64,000 bases of DNA from Nocardia farcinica. GTDB lineage: Bacteria > Actinomycetota > Actinomycetes > Mycobacteriales > Mycobacteriaceae. Below, piece by piece: positions 1 to 9,728 of this stretch; positions within the stretch are counted from its first letter, which is position 1, and every line of letters starts with the position of its first letter. The position numbers and the translations under genes are program-made. The notes below the pieces were generated by a model. That model saw only the letters and a program-made list of their open reading frames with translations. It did not search any database and was not told the origin of the DNA. The stretch is from contig NZ_LN868938.1 in NCBI RefSeq assembly GCF_001182745.1, positions 186,001-250,000 of the forward strand, given 5' to 3'.

Positions 1-692
1 CCCTGGAGCTGGAGCCCCGCCAGGTTCACGCGTTCGGTGTGGGCGCCGTTCTTTCCCTGCACCCGCACATCAGTTTTCACCCCGCGCCCGGACCGGCGAA
101 TCTGGATCCCCGCGGACATGTGGCATTCCTCGAGCTCGGCGGCCGGGGCCGCCGGTTGCGTGCCGAGCACCGGCCGTCCACGCATCACCGTCCACCGCAG
201 CCCGAGCTTGGTCAGCTCGGCCATCTCCTGGTGCACATACTTCAAGTTCGCGGAGACGGCGAAGTCGAAGCGGGATTCGGTGCGCGACGGCAGCACCACC
301 GGCGCGGCGTCCACCCTCTGGAGGGCCAGCATCTCCCGCCACATATCCGCCGCGATCGGGGCCACGTCGAGCTGCGACCACTGCCGCGTCGTGAGCGTGC
401 GGGTCTCCCACATGAAGGCGGCCACGTCGCGGGCCTCCAACTGCATCGACACCCGATCCCGATTGACATCCGCGACCGGCCCGAACCACTGCAACTGGCC
501 GCCGTGCCAGGCGCTCACCCAGTGCGTCCACGGCGTGAGCACCGGCGACAGCTCCTGCGCCGGAGCCGACAGCGACAAGCGCGAGACCTCGTTCAGCTCC
601 CGCGACCAGGAGAACCGGTCAGGGCACTCGATCACGCCGAGCTGCGCGCCGTCCTTGTCGTGGATCGCGAACGCGGGGGTTTCCAGCTTCAC
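1..692 (-). CDS. Minor tail protein, distal-tail/hub type (3' end outside window)
   Basis: About 230 residues are visible from a GTG start whose GTGA overlaps the stop of the upstream tail gene; the frame stays open to the window edge, so the C-terminus is missing. The product starts MKLETPAFAIHDKDG and has no signal peptide or membrane segment. It is the second gene after the tape measure, where siphophages encode distal tail and tail-hub proteins. The pattern recalls Gp37-like tail proteins of actinophages, but that is an impression and not a search result. Confidence 0.7.
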   Translation of the reverse strand, partial: MKLETPAFAIHDKDGAQLGVIECPDRFSWSRELNEVSRLSLSAPAQELSPVLTPWTHWVSAWHGGQLQWFGPVADVNRDRVSMQLEARDVAAFMWETRTLTTRQWSQLDVAPIAADMWREMLALQRVDAAPVVLPSRTESRFDFAVSANLKYVHQEMAELTKLGLRWTVMRGRPVLGTQPAAPAAELEECHMSAGIQIRRSGRGVKTDVRVQGKNGAHTERVNLAGLQLQ

Positions 693-1939
693 GCCTGCCT
701 CCCGCGCACCGACACCTGCACGGTGAAGTCCAGGCCCGGCTCATGCTGGGCCACCAGCTCCCAGCACTGCCCGGCGTCGAGAATGATCGGCGTCCACGGC
801 GCACCCGTGGGCGTGCCGACAATGCCGACCTGCCGCACCTGCTGCCCGGCCACGATCCCGTACGGGCGGCGCGCCACACTGTCAGCCACCACCGTCGCCC
901 CCGCCGGCAGGCCCGCGATCGACAAGAACCCGGTCCGGTCACACAGCGCGGTCGACCCACACGGGCGCAGCCAGAAGTTCGCCGACACCGGCGCCGCGCC
1001 CGCGGTGACCGTCACGGTCACGACCTCGTCCACGCACAGCACCCCCGACGCCACGGGCAGCGTGGCCACGCGGGTCTGCACCTCGCACACGGGGACACAG
1101 CCCGCGCACACCGGCGGCTGCACCGGCCGCACGTCCACGGTGTTCGGCACACAGGTCACCGACGCCAGGACGGGAATGTCGGTGCAGGTGTCGGGGGATT
1201 CGCAGTCGGGGGCGTGCGCCCAGGTGATCGCCTCGACCACACTGGAATCCCACGTCAGCGTGGCGTGTGTGGCGGGACCGTAGGTGTAGGGGTCGAGTAC
1301 CGCCAGCTCGAAATCCACGTTGAGCACCGCGCCCTGCCGGTGCTCGGCACCCCGCAACCCGAACGCCCGCGTGGTGCGTGGCTCGCGGGTGAGGACCACC
1401 CGGTTCATCGTGCGCCGCAGCGTCGCCGGATCGGCGGCCGAGTTCTCCGGGTGGGCGGCCAGGAACTCGAGTGTGGTCCCGGCGAGGGCGGTGCCGTCGC
1501 GCAGGCGGCAGGCCAGCCACTCCCGCCCGTACTCCGCGCCCGCGTTCGTGCAGCCGACAATCGAGACCTCGACCCGCAGCTGCCGGTGCTGGTCGCGGTG
1601 CGGGCCGACCACGCCACCGGAGCAGATAGCGTCGGCGACCTGCCGGTCCACCGGCGTCGCACCGAATCCCTCGACCGCGGTCACCCAGAACCCCATCAGC
1701 TCCCGCGACTGCGGCAGCTGCGGGTCGTACCAGGGCGCGTTGAGGATGGTGTACGGGTCGTCTCCGAGGAAGGCTTGCAGGCCCGGCCACGAATCGTCGT
1801 ACTGCACATAGTCGTTCGCGCAGGAGCATTGCGCCTGCGCTTCCTCCCACGACTGCGGCACGCCCGGCCGGGCGTGCGCGATCAGCCGCGAGGTGTTGGT
1901 CAGCTCGGCGTCACCGAGCTGGAGCCAGCCGCGAAACAC
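689..1939 (-). CDS. Minor tail protein, 416 aa
   Basis: Starts at GTG (MFRGWLQLGDAEL) with a GAGGAGG ribosome-binding site just upstream, 10 bp after the tape-measure stop. It is the first gene after the tape measure, the usual place of the distal tail protein that joins tube to tip. There are no catalytic motifs. Residues roughly 230-300 are Cys-rich (several C-x2-C and C-x3-C pairs), unusual for a tail protein and possibly structural disulfides or a metal site. Exact family not recognised; the role is assigned from position. Confidence 0.65.
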   Translation of the reverse strand: MFRGWLQLGDAELTNTSRLIAHARPGVPQSWEEAQAQCSCANDYVQYDDSWPGLQAFLGDDPYTILNAPWYDPQLPQSRELMGFWVTAVEGFGATPVDRQVADAICSGGVVGPHRDQHRQLRVEVSIVGCTNAGAEYGREWLACRLRDGTALAGTTLEFLAAHPENSAADPATLRRTMNRVVLTREPRTTRAFGLRGAEHRQGAVLNVDFELAVLDPYTYGPATHATLTWDSSVVEAITWAHAPDCESPDTCTDIPVLASVTCVPNTVDVRPVQPPVCAGCVPVCEVQTRVATLPVASGVLCVDEVVTVTVTAGAAPVSANFWLRPCGSTALCDRTGFLSIAGLPAGATVVADSVARRPYGIVAGQQVRQVGIVGTPTGAPWTPIILDAGQCWELVAQHEPGLDFTVQVSVRGRQA

Positions 1940-1949
1940 ACACCCCTCC

Positions 1950-4900
1950 TCACAACAGGGACATCAGATCGTTCTGGATACGGGCGCCCGCGCCGGCGCC
2001 CTCGTACACGGTCATCGGCGCGTTCACCGTCCGGTTGCCGCCCTTCTCCAGCGCGGCCACCAGCCGGTCGAACGCCTCGGTCTGGCGCGGCGACAGCACC
2101 CGCTCCGGGGCGATGGTGTCCTTGACCATCACGCCCTTGCCCAGCGCCACACCACCGGAGTCGAACGCGTCGATCGCCGCGCCCGCACCGATCGCCAGCG
2201 CCGAGGTGAAGACAGCGGCGGCACCGGCCAGCGCCGCACCGACCACCGCGCCGATGGCCGCGCCGATCGCGGTACCGATACCGGGGATGATCGAACCGAT
2301 CGCCGCACCGATCGCGGTGACCGCGAGCTGGATCATCACGCCCAGGATCGCCGACAGGATCGGGATCACCACCGAGGTCATCAAGTAGCGCAGCAGCGCC
2401 TTGATCAACTCCCGGTTCAACCGGTTCTGCTCGCTGATGACCAGCTCTCGGCTGGACTCGTTGCGCTGCATCAGGTCTGCGGTGTCAGCGACGATCCGGC
2501 CCGAGGTGTCGAACGCCTTCACCAGGTCGCCCCGGAACGACCGGATCTCCTCCCACGTGTCCACCAGTGTGTCGCGGATTTCGATCTCCACACCGGTCAA
2601 CCGGACGAGCATGTCCACCAGCGGGCCGCCGGAGATGTCGCGGCCCAGCACACCGCGCGAGTTGTCCACCCGCGACGCCTGCTGCGCCAGCGCCGCGTTC
2701 GCCACATCCTGCGCGACCTGCTGGAACGCCTGCTGCGCAGTCTGCGCCACCGACACCACCGCATCCGAGATCGCGGTCACCGCGTCGAAGGCGCTACCCG
2801 GCGCACCGAACGGGGCGGGCGCGGTCGCATCACCGCCGGTGTCCAGGTTCTCGACCGCCTGCGTGGTCTGGTCGGTGGAGGCGGTGATCTGATCCGCCGC
2901 CGCCCCCAACCACTGCTCGATGAACCGCACACCGGAGGTGACAGCAGATTCCATGATCGGCATCAGCACGCCGGAGGTGAGCCGCTGGCCGATGTCGCCC
3001 AGCACCGCCTGCATCTGCTCGAACTGCTCAGCCAGCACCCGGTCTTGGCTGGACTCGGTGCGGTCGGCCAAGTCCCGCACCGTGCCCAACACCCGCCCGG
3101 TCTCATCGACCGCCGCCCGGCTGGACTCCATCGCCGCCGTCAGCTCCGGTGTCACCGGCTCCTGCGCCACACCGAGCACCCGCGCGAGATGATCGATGCC
3201 CTGCTGGAACACCGCCGCCGTCAATGGCTCCGGTGCGCTGTCCACCACGCGGTGGCCGGCGAGCTGTTGCAGCGACAGCACCAGCGTCTCGAACAGGCGG
3301 GTCTGCTCGGGGGAGAGGACGCGTTCGGGGGCGATGACGTTCTTCGGCATGAACCCGGTCCCCGTCGCGATACCGCCGGAGTCGAACGGGTTCAACGCAT
3401 CCAGCACCGACCCGGCCAGGTCGCGGGCTTTCGCCCACGCCGCGGGCAGCGTGTCCCCGAGATTGGTGACCAGCCCGGACAGGTATTCGACGGTCTTGTC
3501 CTCGGCCGTGGTCAAGAACTCCGGCGGGATCTCCTTCCACCGCGGTGGTGGAGGCCCGATCACCGAGGTCATCGTCTCCCGGATCGGGTTGGTGAACCGC
3601 TTCACCGTCTCGGCCACCATCCGGGCCACAAAACCGCGCTGCTCATCGGTCGACGGACCGACAGTGTCGCCGCCGGTGGACGGCTGGAAGAACCCGTTCG
3701 CGCCGATCGGCAGCCCGTACAGGGACGCGAAACTCGTCACCGGCGTGCCGAATCCGTAGTGCACGCCGCGGCTGCCATCGGACTCCACCCGCGCGGTCGG
3801 GTATCCCAGCTCCGGGATGCCGCGCAGCTCGCCCGCAGTGTGACCGCCGCCCGGGCCGCCCGGGTCGTCGGTGATCCCGACCAGCATGCCGACGCCCTCG
3901 CGCAGGCCCTTCACCAGCCCCTGCGCGCCGCGCGCCGGGTACCCGGCGAACGTGCTGGTCGCCCAGTACCGCGTCCACGGGTTCAGTCCCAGGATCGCGG
4001 CGATGATGCTGCCCATGAACCCGGAGCAGTCGAAGCTGTCACCGACCCAGCGTGGGCCCGCCCACTGATACGGCTTCCCGTGCTGCGAGCGGGCGAAGTC
4101 GTGGCCGCGCGCGAGCTGGTGCATCCACGGCATCACCGCGCCGCCGTCCCGGAACTTCGGCAGCAGCGCGTCGAACAATCCTTCCGGGGAGACGTTGCCG
4201 ATCCCGCGTTCGCGCACCGCCGCCCCGTAGGCGGCCAGGTTCTCCCGCCCGAGCAGGGAGATGACCCGCCCGCCGTCCCAGGTGAAAGGGATCCCGCGCG
4301 CGATCATGTCGCGGATCGCATACAGCACGTTCTGGCCGCCGGCCTTCAGCACCTCGGCGGCGGTGACGACGTGCTCGCCCGCAGACAGCCACGCGGGGAT
4401 GCTGTCGCTGGTGCCCGTGCCGGGACCGAAAACCCCGCCACCGCGCCTGAACCCCAGCGTCACCGGCTCCATCGGCTCGACGCCGGGCAAGAACTGGCGC
4501 ACCGCGTTCCAGGCCTTCAGCAAGCCCTCGTTCCAGACCGTGTTGACCACGTACCGGACCGGCTTGGCCGCCGATTCCTTGAGCCGATCCCAGGCACCGG
4601 TGATGCCGTCGACGCCCTTCTCGAACCAGCCCTTCACGGTGTCGATCGCGTTCCCGAGCGACGGGAAAAGCTCGTCCTTGACCCAGCGGATCACGTCACC
4701 GATCCGCTCCATCGCCGTCTTGAATTCGTCGGCGAGCTGGCGGATCACCGGCATCACGATCGGGATCAAGACGTTCTGGACCAGCCAGGTGAAGGCCTCG
4801 ATCAGCTTGACCAGCACCGGGGACAGCTCGACCAGGATGTCCAGCAGCGGCGGCAGCAGCTCCGCGGCGAGCCGCACGAGTTCGGGCAGCAGCGGCAGGA

Positions 4901-7652
4901 TCGCCATCAGCAGATTGGTGAAGGCGGTGACGATCTGCGGCAGCACCGGCGCGATCTGACGGATGGCGTCGGCCAGCGCCCTACCGATGGTCATGGCGAC
5001 CTCGGCCAGGATCGGCGCGACCTGCGCGATCACCGGCCGCATCTGGTCGGCGAACGCCGCGATCACCGGCGCGAGCGCGGTGGCCACTTCGGTGAGGGCG
5101 GGCGCGAGCGCCTGCAAGACCGCCGACAGCGATTCGGCGAACAACGGGATCAACGGGGCGACCGCGGTGACCAGGGCCGCAAACGCCTCACCGAGCGGGC
5201 CGATGGCGGGCGCGAGTGCCTGGATGGCCTGCGCCAGCGCGGAGCCGACGACGACCGCGACCTGAGCCAGCGGCTCGATCAGCGGCTGCAGCGCGTCGAG
5301 CAGGACGCCGAGCAGGCTCGCGATCACCGGCAGCACCGGCGCCAGGCCCGCGGTCAGGTCGGCGATGAAGTCGCCGAGAATCGGCATGATCAGGGTCAGC
5401 GACTGCGCGAACACCGCGCCGACCTGGCCGAGCGCGGGGGCCATCGTGACCAGGGCCTGACCCAGGGACTCCAGAAGCGGCCCGAGCGTGGGCATCACGT
5501 CCGCAGCGATCCGCGCGAGGGATACGAACAAATCACCCAGAAGCGGGCCCAGCCCTTGCAGGGCGACGGTCAGCCCGTCGAGAACATCGCCGAGCAATCC
5601 GGATTCGGCCACGAACGAGAACGCGTCTCCCAGCGCGGTACCGATGGACCCGAACGCGCGCCCGATCTGCTCGGCGAACGGAGCGCTGGCCTCCGCCATC
5701 GCTGATAGCCCCGCGAGGAACCCGTCGCTGCCCTCGCGCAGGCCACGCAGCCCGTTCGCAGCGATCGCGAACGCCGCTTGCAGCCCCTCAATACCCTCCG
5801 TCGACTTCAAGAACGCAGCGAAACCGTGCGCGCCCGCGTTCATCTCGGCCGCGACAGCGGTCATGCCGTCGCGCAGCGTGGGAAGCACCGTGTCGGCGAG
5901 CTGCCGCAGCCCCTCCCCGGCACCCTGGAACGCGGTGTCCTGGACGGACTTGCGCACCTCTTCCCACGCGGGCGCGAGCTCGCGGGCAGCGAGCACGAAA
6001 TCCTGGGCGTTGGGGGCGAGCTTGGCCATCGCCTCGGCCAGCTTCTGCGACGACGCAGTGCCCGCGGTCTGCGCTTCGGTGAGTGCAGCGGCAGCCGCAG
6101 CCACCTGCCGCTCGGCTTGCTCGGCGGCCCGGCGCGCCTGCGTGACCCGGTCCTCGGCGTCGGCGGCAGCCTTGCGCGCGGCCACCACCTTGTCGCTGTT
6201 GTCGAGGCCCTTACGTTCGGCGTCGGCGGCCTGCTCGGCGACATCGCGGCCGTCAGCGACGGCCTTGTCGTAGTTGAGTTGTGCCCGCTCGACCCGCAGC
6301 AGTGCGCGTTCCCGCTCCTGCGGTGTCTTGGCGTCGAACACGTCGCGCTGCGCGTCCTTGAGCGCGAGCGCGGCCTCTTTCTGGTCGAGGACGCTGCCGC
6401 GCAGCTTGAACTGCCAGTCCTCCAGCTCATCGGCCGCGGCCTGGTAGGCGTCTCCGATCGCGCGGGTCGCTTCCTCGGCGTCGGCTTGCGCGTCGGTGAG
6501 ATTGCGTTGCGCGTCGGCGGCGGCGTCGGCCGCCGATTGCAGCTGCTGCTGTGCTGCCGCTGTCGCCTTGGCTGCGGCGGCAGCCTCACCGGGGCCGGCT
6601 TCGGCGGCTGCTGCGGCGGCGTCGAATGCGTCCTTGACCCCGGCGAGTGCGACGGTGGCTGTGCCGACCGCCGCCGCGATTCCCGGGCCCAAGGCTGCTG
6701 CCGCCACCACGAGCCCGCCGACCGCACCGGCGGCGAGCCCGGCCGCGCCACCGATACCGGCGATGGCTGCGGCGACGGCCGCCATGCCACCGGCGCCGAT
6801 GCCGACGCTGCGCAGCGAATCCCGCAGCCGGTCGACACGCGATGCTTCGGTGTCGGCGTTGGAGTTGAACCGGAAATTCGCGTTCCCAGAACGCAATTCG
6901 CGCAGGAGGGCGGCGATGCGCTGCAACTGCGCCTCATCGACCTGGATGTCGATCTTGATCTTGACGTCCTTGTCGGACAGTCCCCGCAGACTCCGCAGCG
7001 CGGGCGCGATCTGCGTCAGCCGCTCGAGCTCCGCCGGGGACATGTCCAACTTCACCCTGACCCGGACGTCCTTGTCGGTCAGCGTCCGCAGCGACCGCAC
7101 CACCGGCCCGATCTGCTTGAGCCGCTCCAACTCGGCCGGGGACATGTCGAGGTTGACCCGCACCCGCACGCTCACATCGGTCAGGGCCTGCATCTGCCGC
7201 AGCGTCGACGCGATCGACCGCAGCCGCTTCGCGTCCGCCTCCGACATACCGAGCGCGACGTCCACGCGGATCGTCTTGTCCGGCATGGACTGGAGCTCAC
7301 GCAACGCCGCCAAGTCCGCGGCGTCGACCTGGATGTCGGTGTCGAACTTGATCGTCCGCCCCGCACCAGCGACCGCGGTTTCGATCTCGCTGATCAGCCC
7401 GGCCGAGTCGAACTCCCCGCGCACGCTGATGTGCGGGTCGGTGCGCTGGATCGCGCGCAGCTCGGATTGCAGGTCGGTCGCCAGGCTCGACCCGTCGAAC
7501 GCCGCCCGCACGCTGACGGTGAGCGGATCGATGTCGAGCTGCCGTTGCATATCGCGCATGGCGTCCACGACGACGCGCCGCAGCTCGTCATCGAATCCGC
7601 TTCCGTCAGCGGTGATGGGGATGGAGATGCCGGGCGCCGTCACGCCGCGCAC
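1950..7652 (-). CDS. Tape measure protein with internal NlpC/P60 peptidase, 1900 aa
   Basis: Largest gene of the window. Residues 1-240 hold short repeated units (DMSPAELERL and variants), followed by glycine/alanine hydrophobic stretches (about 270-330), a long coiled coil (about 340-520) and a long helical region, all typical of tape measures that set tail length. Residues about 1190-1290 form an NlpC/P60 module with the catalytic pair in DCSG (Cys about 1209) and GGHTAG (His about 1271), expected to cut cell-wall peptides during DNA entry. A second hydrophobic glycine-zipper stretch lies near residues 1770-1820. The motif DSGGxAxGxG...APERVLSP occurs twice (about 1424 and 1829). Start GTG. 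Confidence 0.93.
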   Translation of the reverse strand: MRGVTAPGISIPITADGSGFDDELRRVVVDAMRDMQRQLDIDPLTVSVRAAFDGSSLATDLQSELRAIQRTDPHISVRGEFDSAGLISEIETAVAGAGRTIKFDTDIQVDAADLAALRELQSMPDKTIRVDVALGMSEADAKRLRSIASTLRQMQALTDVSVRVRVNLDMSPAELERLKQIGPVVRSLRTLTDKDVRVRVKLDMSPAELERLTQIAPALRSLRGLSDKDVKIKIDIQVDEAQLQRIAALLRELRSGNANFRFNSNADTEASRVDRLRDSLRSVGIGAGGMAAVAAAIAGIGGAAGLAAGAVGGLVVAAAALGPGIAAAVGTATVALAGVKDAFDAAAAAAEAGPGEAAAAAKATAAAQQQLQSAADAAADAQRNLTDAQADAEEATRAIGDAYQAAADELEDWQFKLRGSVLDQKEAALALKDAQRDVFDAKTPQERERALLRVERAQLNYDKAVADGRDVAEQAADAERKGLDNSDKVVAARKAAADAEDRVTQARRAAEQAERQVAAAAAALTEAQTAGTASSQKLAEAMAKLAPNAQDFVLAARELAPAWEEVRKSVQDTAFQGAGEGLRQLADTVLPTLRDGMTAVAAEMNAGAHGFAAFLKSTEGIEGLQAAFAIAANGLRGLREGSDGFLAGLSAMAEASAPFAEQIGRAFGSIGTALGDAFSFVAESGLLGDVLDGLTVALQGLGPLLGDLFVSLARIAADVMPTLGPLLESLGQALVTMAPALGQVGAVFAQSLTLIMPILGDFIADLTAGLAPVLPVIASLLGVLLDALQPLIEPLAQVAVVVGSALAQAIQALAPAIGPLGEAFAALVTAVAPLIPLFAESLSAVLQALAPALTEVATALAPVIAAFADQMRPVIAQVAPILAEVAMTIGRALADAIRQIAPVLPQIVTAFTNLLMAILPLLPELVRLAAELLPPLLDILVELSPVLVKLIEAFTWLVQNVLIPIVMPVIRQLADEFKTAMERIGDVIRWVKDELFPSLGNAIDTVKGWFEKGVDGITGAWDRLKESAAKPVRYVVNTVWNEGLLKAWNAVRQFLPGVEPMEPVTLGFRRGGGVFGPGTGTSDSIPAWLSAGEHVVTAAEVLKAGGQNVLYAIRDMIARGIPFTWDGGRVISLLGRENLAAYGAAVRERGIGNVSPEGLFDALLPKFRDGGAVMPWMHQLARGHDFARSQHGKPYQWAGPRWVGDSFDCSGFMGSIIAAILGLNPWTRYWATSTFAGYPARGAQGLVKGLREGVGMLVGITDDPGGPGGGHTAGELRGIPELGYPTARVESDGSRGVHYGFGTPVTSFASLYGLPIGANGFFQPSTGGDTVGPSTDEQRGFVARMVAETVKRFTNPIRETMTSVIGPPPPRWKEIPPEFLTTAEDKTVEYLSGLVTNLGDTLPAAWAKARDLAGSVLDALNPFDSGGIATGTGFMPKNVIAPERVLSPEQTRLFETLVLSLQQLAGHRVVDSAPEPLTAAVFQQGIDHLARVLGVAQEPVTPELTAAMESSRAAVDETGRVLGTVRDLADRTESSQDRVLAEQFEQMQAVLGDIGQRLTSGVLMPIMESAVTSGVRFIEQWLGAAADQITASTDQTTQAVENLDTGGDATAPAPFGAPGSAFDAVTAISDAVVSVAQTAQQAFQQVAQDVANAALAQQASRVDNSRGVLGRDISGGPLVDMLVRLTGVEIEIRDTLVDTWEEIRSFRGDLVKAFDTSGRIVADTADLMQRNESSRELVISEQNRLNRELIKALLRYLMTSVVIPILSAILGVMIQLAVTAIGAAIGSIIPGIGTAIGAAIGAVVGAALAGAAAVFTSALAIGAGAAIDAFDSGGVALGKGVMVKDTIAPERVLSPRQTEAFDRLVAALEKGGNRTVNAPMTVYEGAGAGARIQNDLMSLL

Positions 7653-7679
7653 CGTGCCAAACCGGGGCGCAACGCCCTG

Positions 7680-8084
7680 CTAGATGCCGCGCTGGATTTC
7701 CTCGTGCGCGGCGTCGGTGAGGAACGGGTTCGGGCGGGTGCCCGGATGCCAGACCCTGGCAGCGAACACGAGGCGCGGACCCATCTCGAACCGCAGCGCC
7801 CGCACTCGGCGGGGCCGGATTTCGTGCGGGCGGGTGCCGTCGTGGACGAACTTCGCGTGCGGTGCGGTCGCCGACACCAGCAGGCGCACCTGGTCACCGG
7901 CCACGGTGGTGCGGTGCCCGATCGAATCCCGCAGCGCCCCGGACCGGACAGTGACTCGGCCGCGGGCGTTGGTGACAATCCGCGCGCCGAGCCGATCCAT
8001 GCGCGGCGCGGCCAGCGCCGCCGCCTGCTCACCCGCCCCAGGGATCGGGGTGTAGACCAGGCGGGCGCGCAGCTGCAACGGCAC
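7680..8084 (-). CDS. HK97 gp10-like tail-completion protein, 134 aa
   Basis: Begins MPLQLRARLVYTPIPGAG and contains SGALRDSIG followed by an APHAKFVHDGTRPH segment, the layout of the HK97 gp10/minor capsid-tail terminator family (a tube protein with G..H..H..G-type loops). It sits 27 bp before the tape measure start and 2 bp after the preceding 82-aa gene. Expected to act at the head-tail interface during virion assembly. Length fits the family (about 110-160 aa). Confidence 0.75.
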   Translation of the reverse strand: MPLQLRARLVYTPIPGAGEQAAALAAPRMDRLGARIVTNARGRVTVRSGALRDSIGHRTTVAGDQVRLLVSATAPHAKFVHDGTRPHEIRPRRVRALRFEMGPRLVFAARVWHPGTRPNPFLTDAAHEEIQRGI

Positions 8085-8086
8085 GG

Positions 8087-8335
8087 CTACTCCTGGTCGG
8101 CGGCGCGGCGACGCGCCCGCTTCGGCGCGGCCTGCTCCACCGGCTCCGGCTCGGGCGCGCCGGCATCATCGGGGTCGGGCTGCGCCACCTCGACCGGTGC
8201 GGGGTGGTGCCATTCCACGACCCGCACCAGACCCGCCCGCACCAGGCCCCGCAGGTAGTCGGTCCACTCCACCGTCGTCTGCTCGCCGCGCTCGAGCACG
8301 TCCGTCGACGCCACGCCCTCGATGGTCACTCGCAT
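8087..8335 (-). CDS. Small virion-module protein, 82 aa
   Basis: Starts at ATG (MRVTIEGVASTDVLERG). The N-terminal half looks folded (EWTDYLRGLVRAGLVRVVEW), while the tail is a charged Pro/Glu/Arg-rich stretch ending RARRRAADQE. It lies in a tight run of head-tail genes with a 2-bp gap to the next. No family recognised; the position suggests a head-tail joining or tail assembly accessory. Confidence 0.6.
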   Translation of the reverse strand: MRVTIEGVASTDVLERGEQTTVEWTDYLRGLVRAGLVRVVEWHHPAPVEVAQPDPDDAGAPEPEPVEQAAPKRARRRAADQE

Positions 8336-8346
8336 TCCGGTTCTCC

Positions 8347-8898
8347 TCACTTCGCCAGCTGGGCGTGCGCGGTCTGCACCCACACGATCACCAGCCCCTC
8401 CGGCCCGTCCGGCACCCCGGCCCCGAGCCCTGTATTCACCGCCACGTCAGCGCGTTCGGCGTCCTTCATGGCCGCGCACAGTGCTGCGTCGATGCGCCAC
8501 GAGTCATCCCACAGCACCGCGGCGCGCTGCTCCATCTCCTGCGCGGTGCCGTCGAGCGGATGACACCGGGCGATACCGGCCTCGATGGTGACGGCCTTAC
8601 TCGTCCCGCACGTCACAGCGCCCCCGCTGCCCGTTCCGGTGGCGGCCTCGTGCGGCCAGTTCGCCGTCCGCCACCGCCGCGCCAGACGCACCCACAGGTA
8701 CGGGCCGCAGCCGCCGCAGCTGCTGTGGTCCTGCAAATCCGGATCACCGGTCAGCCAGTACGGCACCACCACCTCGCTACCGGCCAGCAGGTGCACCGTG
8801 TCCGTGCCGCCACCCAGCGGCGGCACCGCCGCAGTGGGGGAGAAGAACCCCCGCAGCCGCTCGACCGCAAGCCCGATCACCGTCACCGCCGCATCCAC
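8347..8898 (-). CDS. Head-tail module protein, 183 aa
   Basis: GTG start (MDAAVTVIGLAVERLRG) with a 4-bp gap to the stop of the upstream adaptor gene. Contains a Cys cluster SSCGGCGPYLWVRLARRW around residues 60-76 and ends VWVQTAHAQLAK. Size and place between the adaptor-like protein and the gp10-like protein suit a head-closure or neck protein. No catalytic motif; the function is inferred from context only. Confidence 0.6.
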   Translation of the reverse strand: MDAAVTVIGLAVERLRGFFSPTAAVPPLGGGTDTVHLLAGSEVVVPYWLTGDPDLQDHSSCGGCGPYLWVRLARRWRTANWPHEAATGTGSGGAVTCGTSKAVTIEAGIARCHPLDGTAQEMEQRAAVLWDDSWRIDAALCAAMKDAERADVAVNTGLGAGVPDGPEGLVIVWVQTAHAQLAK

Positions 8899-8902
8899 GC
8901 CC

Positions 8903-9643
8903 TCACCCCTCGAAATCCGGGGACGACACCGCGCCCGGCGCCGACAGCCGATGCGGATTCACCGCAGCCACCCACATGTCCACCTGCGCGATACCGGTCT
9001 GGAAGTGCTCGAACAGCACAGCGGGATCGGCCATCCTCACCGACACGCCGCGGCGGGCGATCTGCTCCACCCGCTTCGGCAGCGCGCACGCTTCCCCCCG
9101 GCACGCGCTCCAGAACTCCTTGGCCAGCAACGCCACCGCCATCCCCGCACCCGCCGGTGGCTGCTGGCCTTGCAGGTACTCCACCGTCCACGTGCCCGGC
9201 GAACCGGCGGGCCGGGTGAGGTCTTGATCGGGCCATTCCCCGACCGCCGAATACAGCCGATCACCCTCCAGCACATACGCACTGGACGGGATGACCGCGC
9301 CGTCGATGGTCACCGACGTCACCGAGCACACCGGCCCCGGCAGATGCACCACCCCCGGCCCGCCGGCCCGGCACGTCGGCCCGCACGAGCACGAGATGTT
9401 GCGCCACACACCGCCGTCGAGCTCGGGGAACCAGGACCAGCCGGGCAGGAACCAGCGCGGGCCGTCGAGGTCGCGCGGGCACGGCCGCACGATCCGCGGG
9501 CAACACCCGTATTGGCGGCCGGTGAAGCTCCACAGGACCGCGACCGCGGTGTCCACCGCCTGCTGGAGAATCGCGACGTCTTCCGGTGCTTCCACGTCCG
9601 GGAGGCACGTGTAATCCACGGGCCAGGTGCAGGGTGCCGACAT
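8903..9643 (-). CDS. Head-to-tail adaptor-like protein, 246 aa
   Basis: ATG start chosen at MSAPCTWPVDYTC; a longer frame exists but would run into the promoter and operators of the divergent island. The sequence has EAPEDVAILQQAVDTAVAVLWSF (N-terminal helix), a beta-rich middle and a C-terminal MAVALLAKEFW helix, the layout of gp6/gp15-type connector adaptors that bind the portal. Several CxC/CxxC pairs (RNISCSCGPTC) are unusual. First gene of the leftward run after the plus-strand island. Confidence 0.6.
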   Translation of the reverse strand: MSAPCTWPVDYTCLPDVEAPEDVAILQQAVDTAVAVLWSFTGRQYGCCPRIVRPCPRDLDGPRWFLPGWSWFPELDGGVWRNISCSCGPTCRAGGPGVVHLPGPVCSVTSVTIDGAVIPSSAYVLEGDRLYSAVGEWPDQDLTRPAGSPGTWTVEYLQGQQPPAGAGMAVALLAKEFWSACRGEACALPKRVEQIARRGVSVRMADPAVLFEHFQTGIAQVDMWVAAVNPHRLSAPGAVSSPDFEG

Positions 9644-9728
9644 GGGCCGGGACGGTACGAGCACGGGGTGCAACCATCTGTCTGCCCGAGAGCTGATCGC
9701 CCGCGCCCTCGGCCGCGGCAGATAAGCC

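Noticed and set aside
1893..5705. 1270-codon plus-strand frame antisense to the tape measure
   Set aside because: GC-rich shadow: Arg/His/Gln-rich composition, no domain, no ribosome-binding site, while the minus frame has clear tape-measure and peptidase motifs.
8087..8898. Tail-assembly chaperone pair with programmed frameshift
   Set aside because: No slippery heptamer or overlapping frame extension was seen; the two genes have separate starts and stops.
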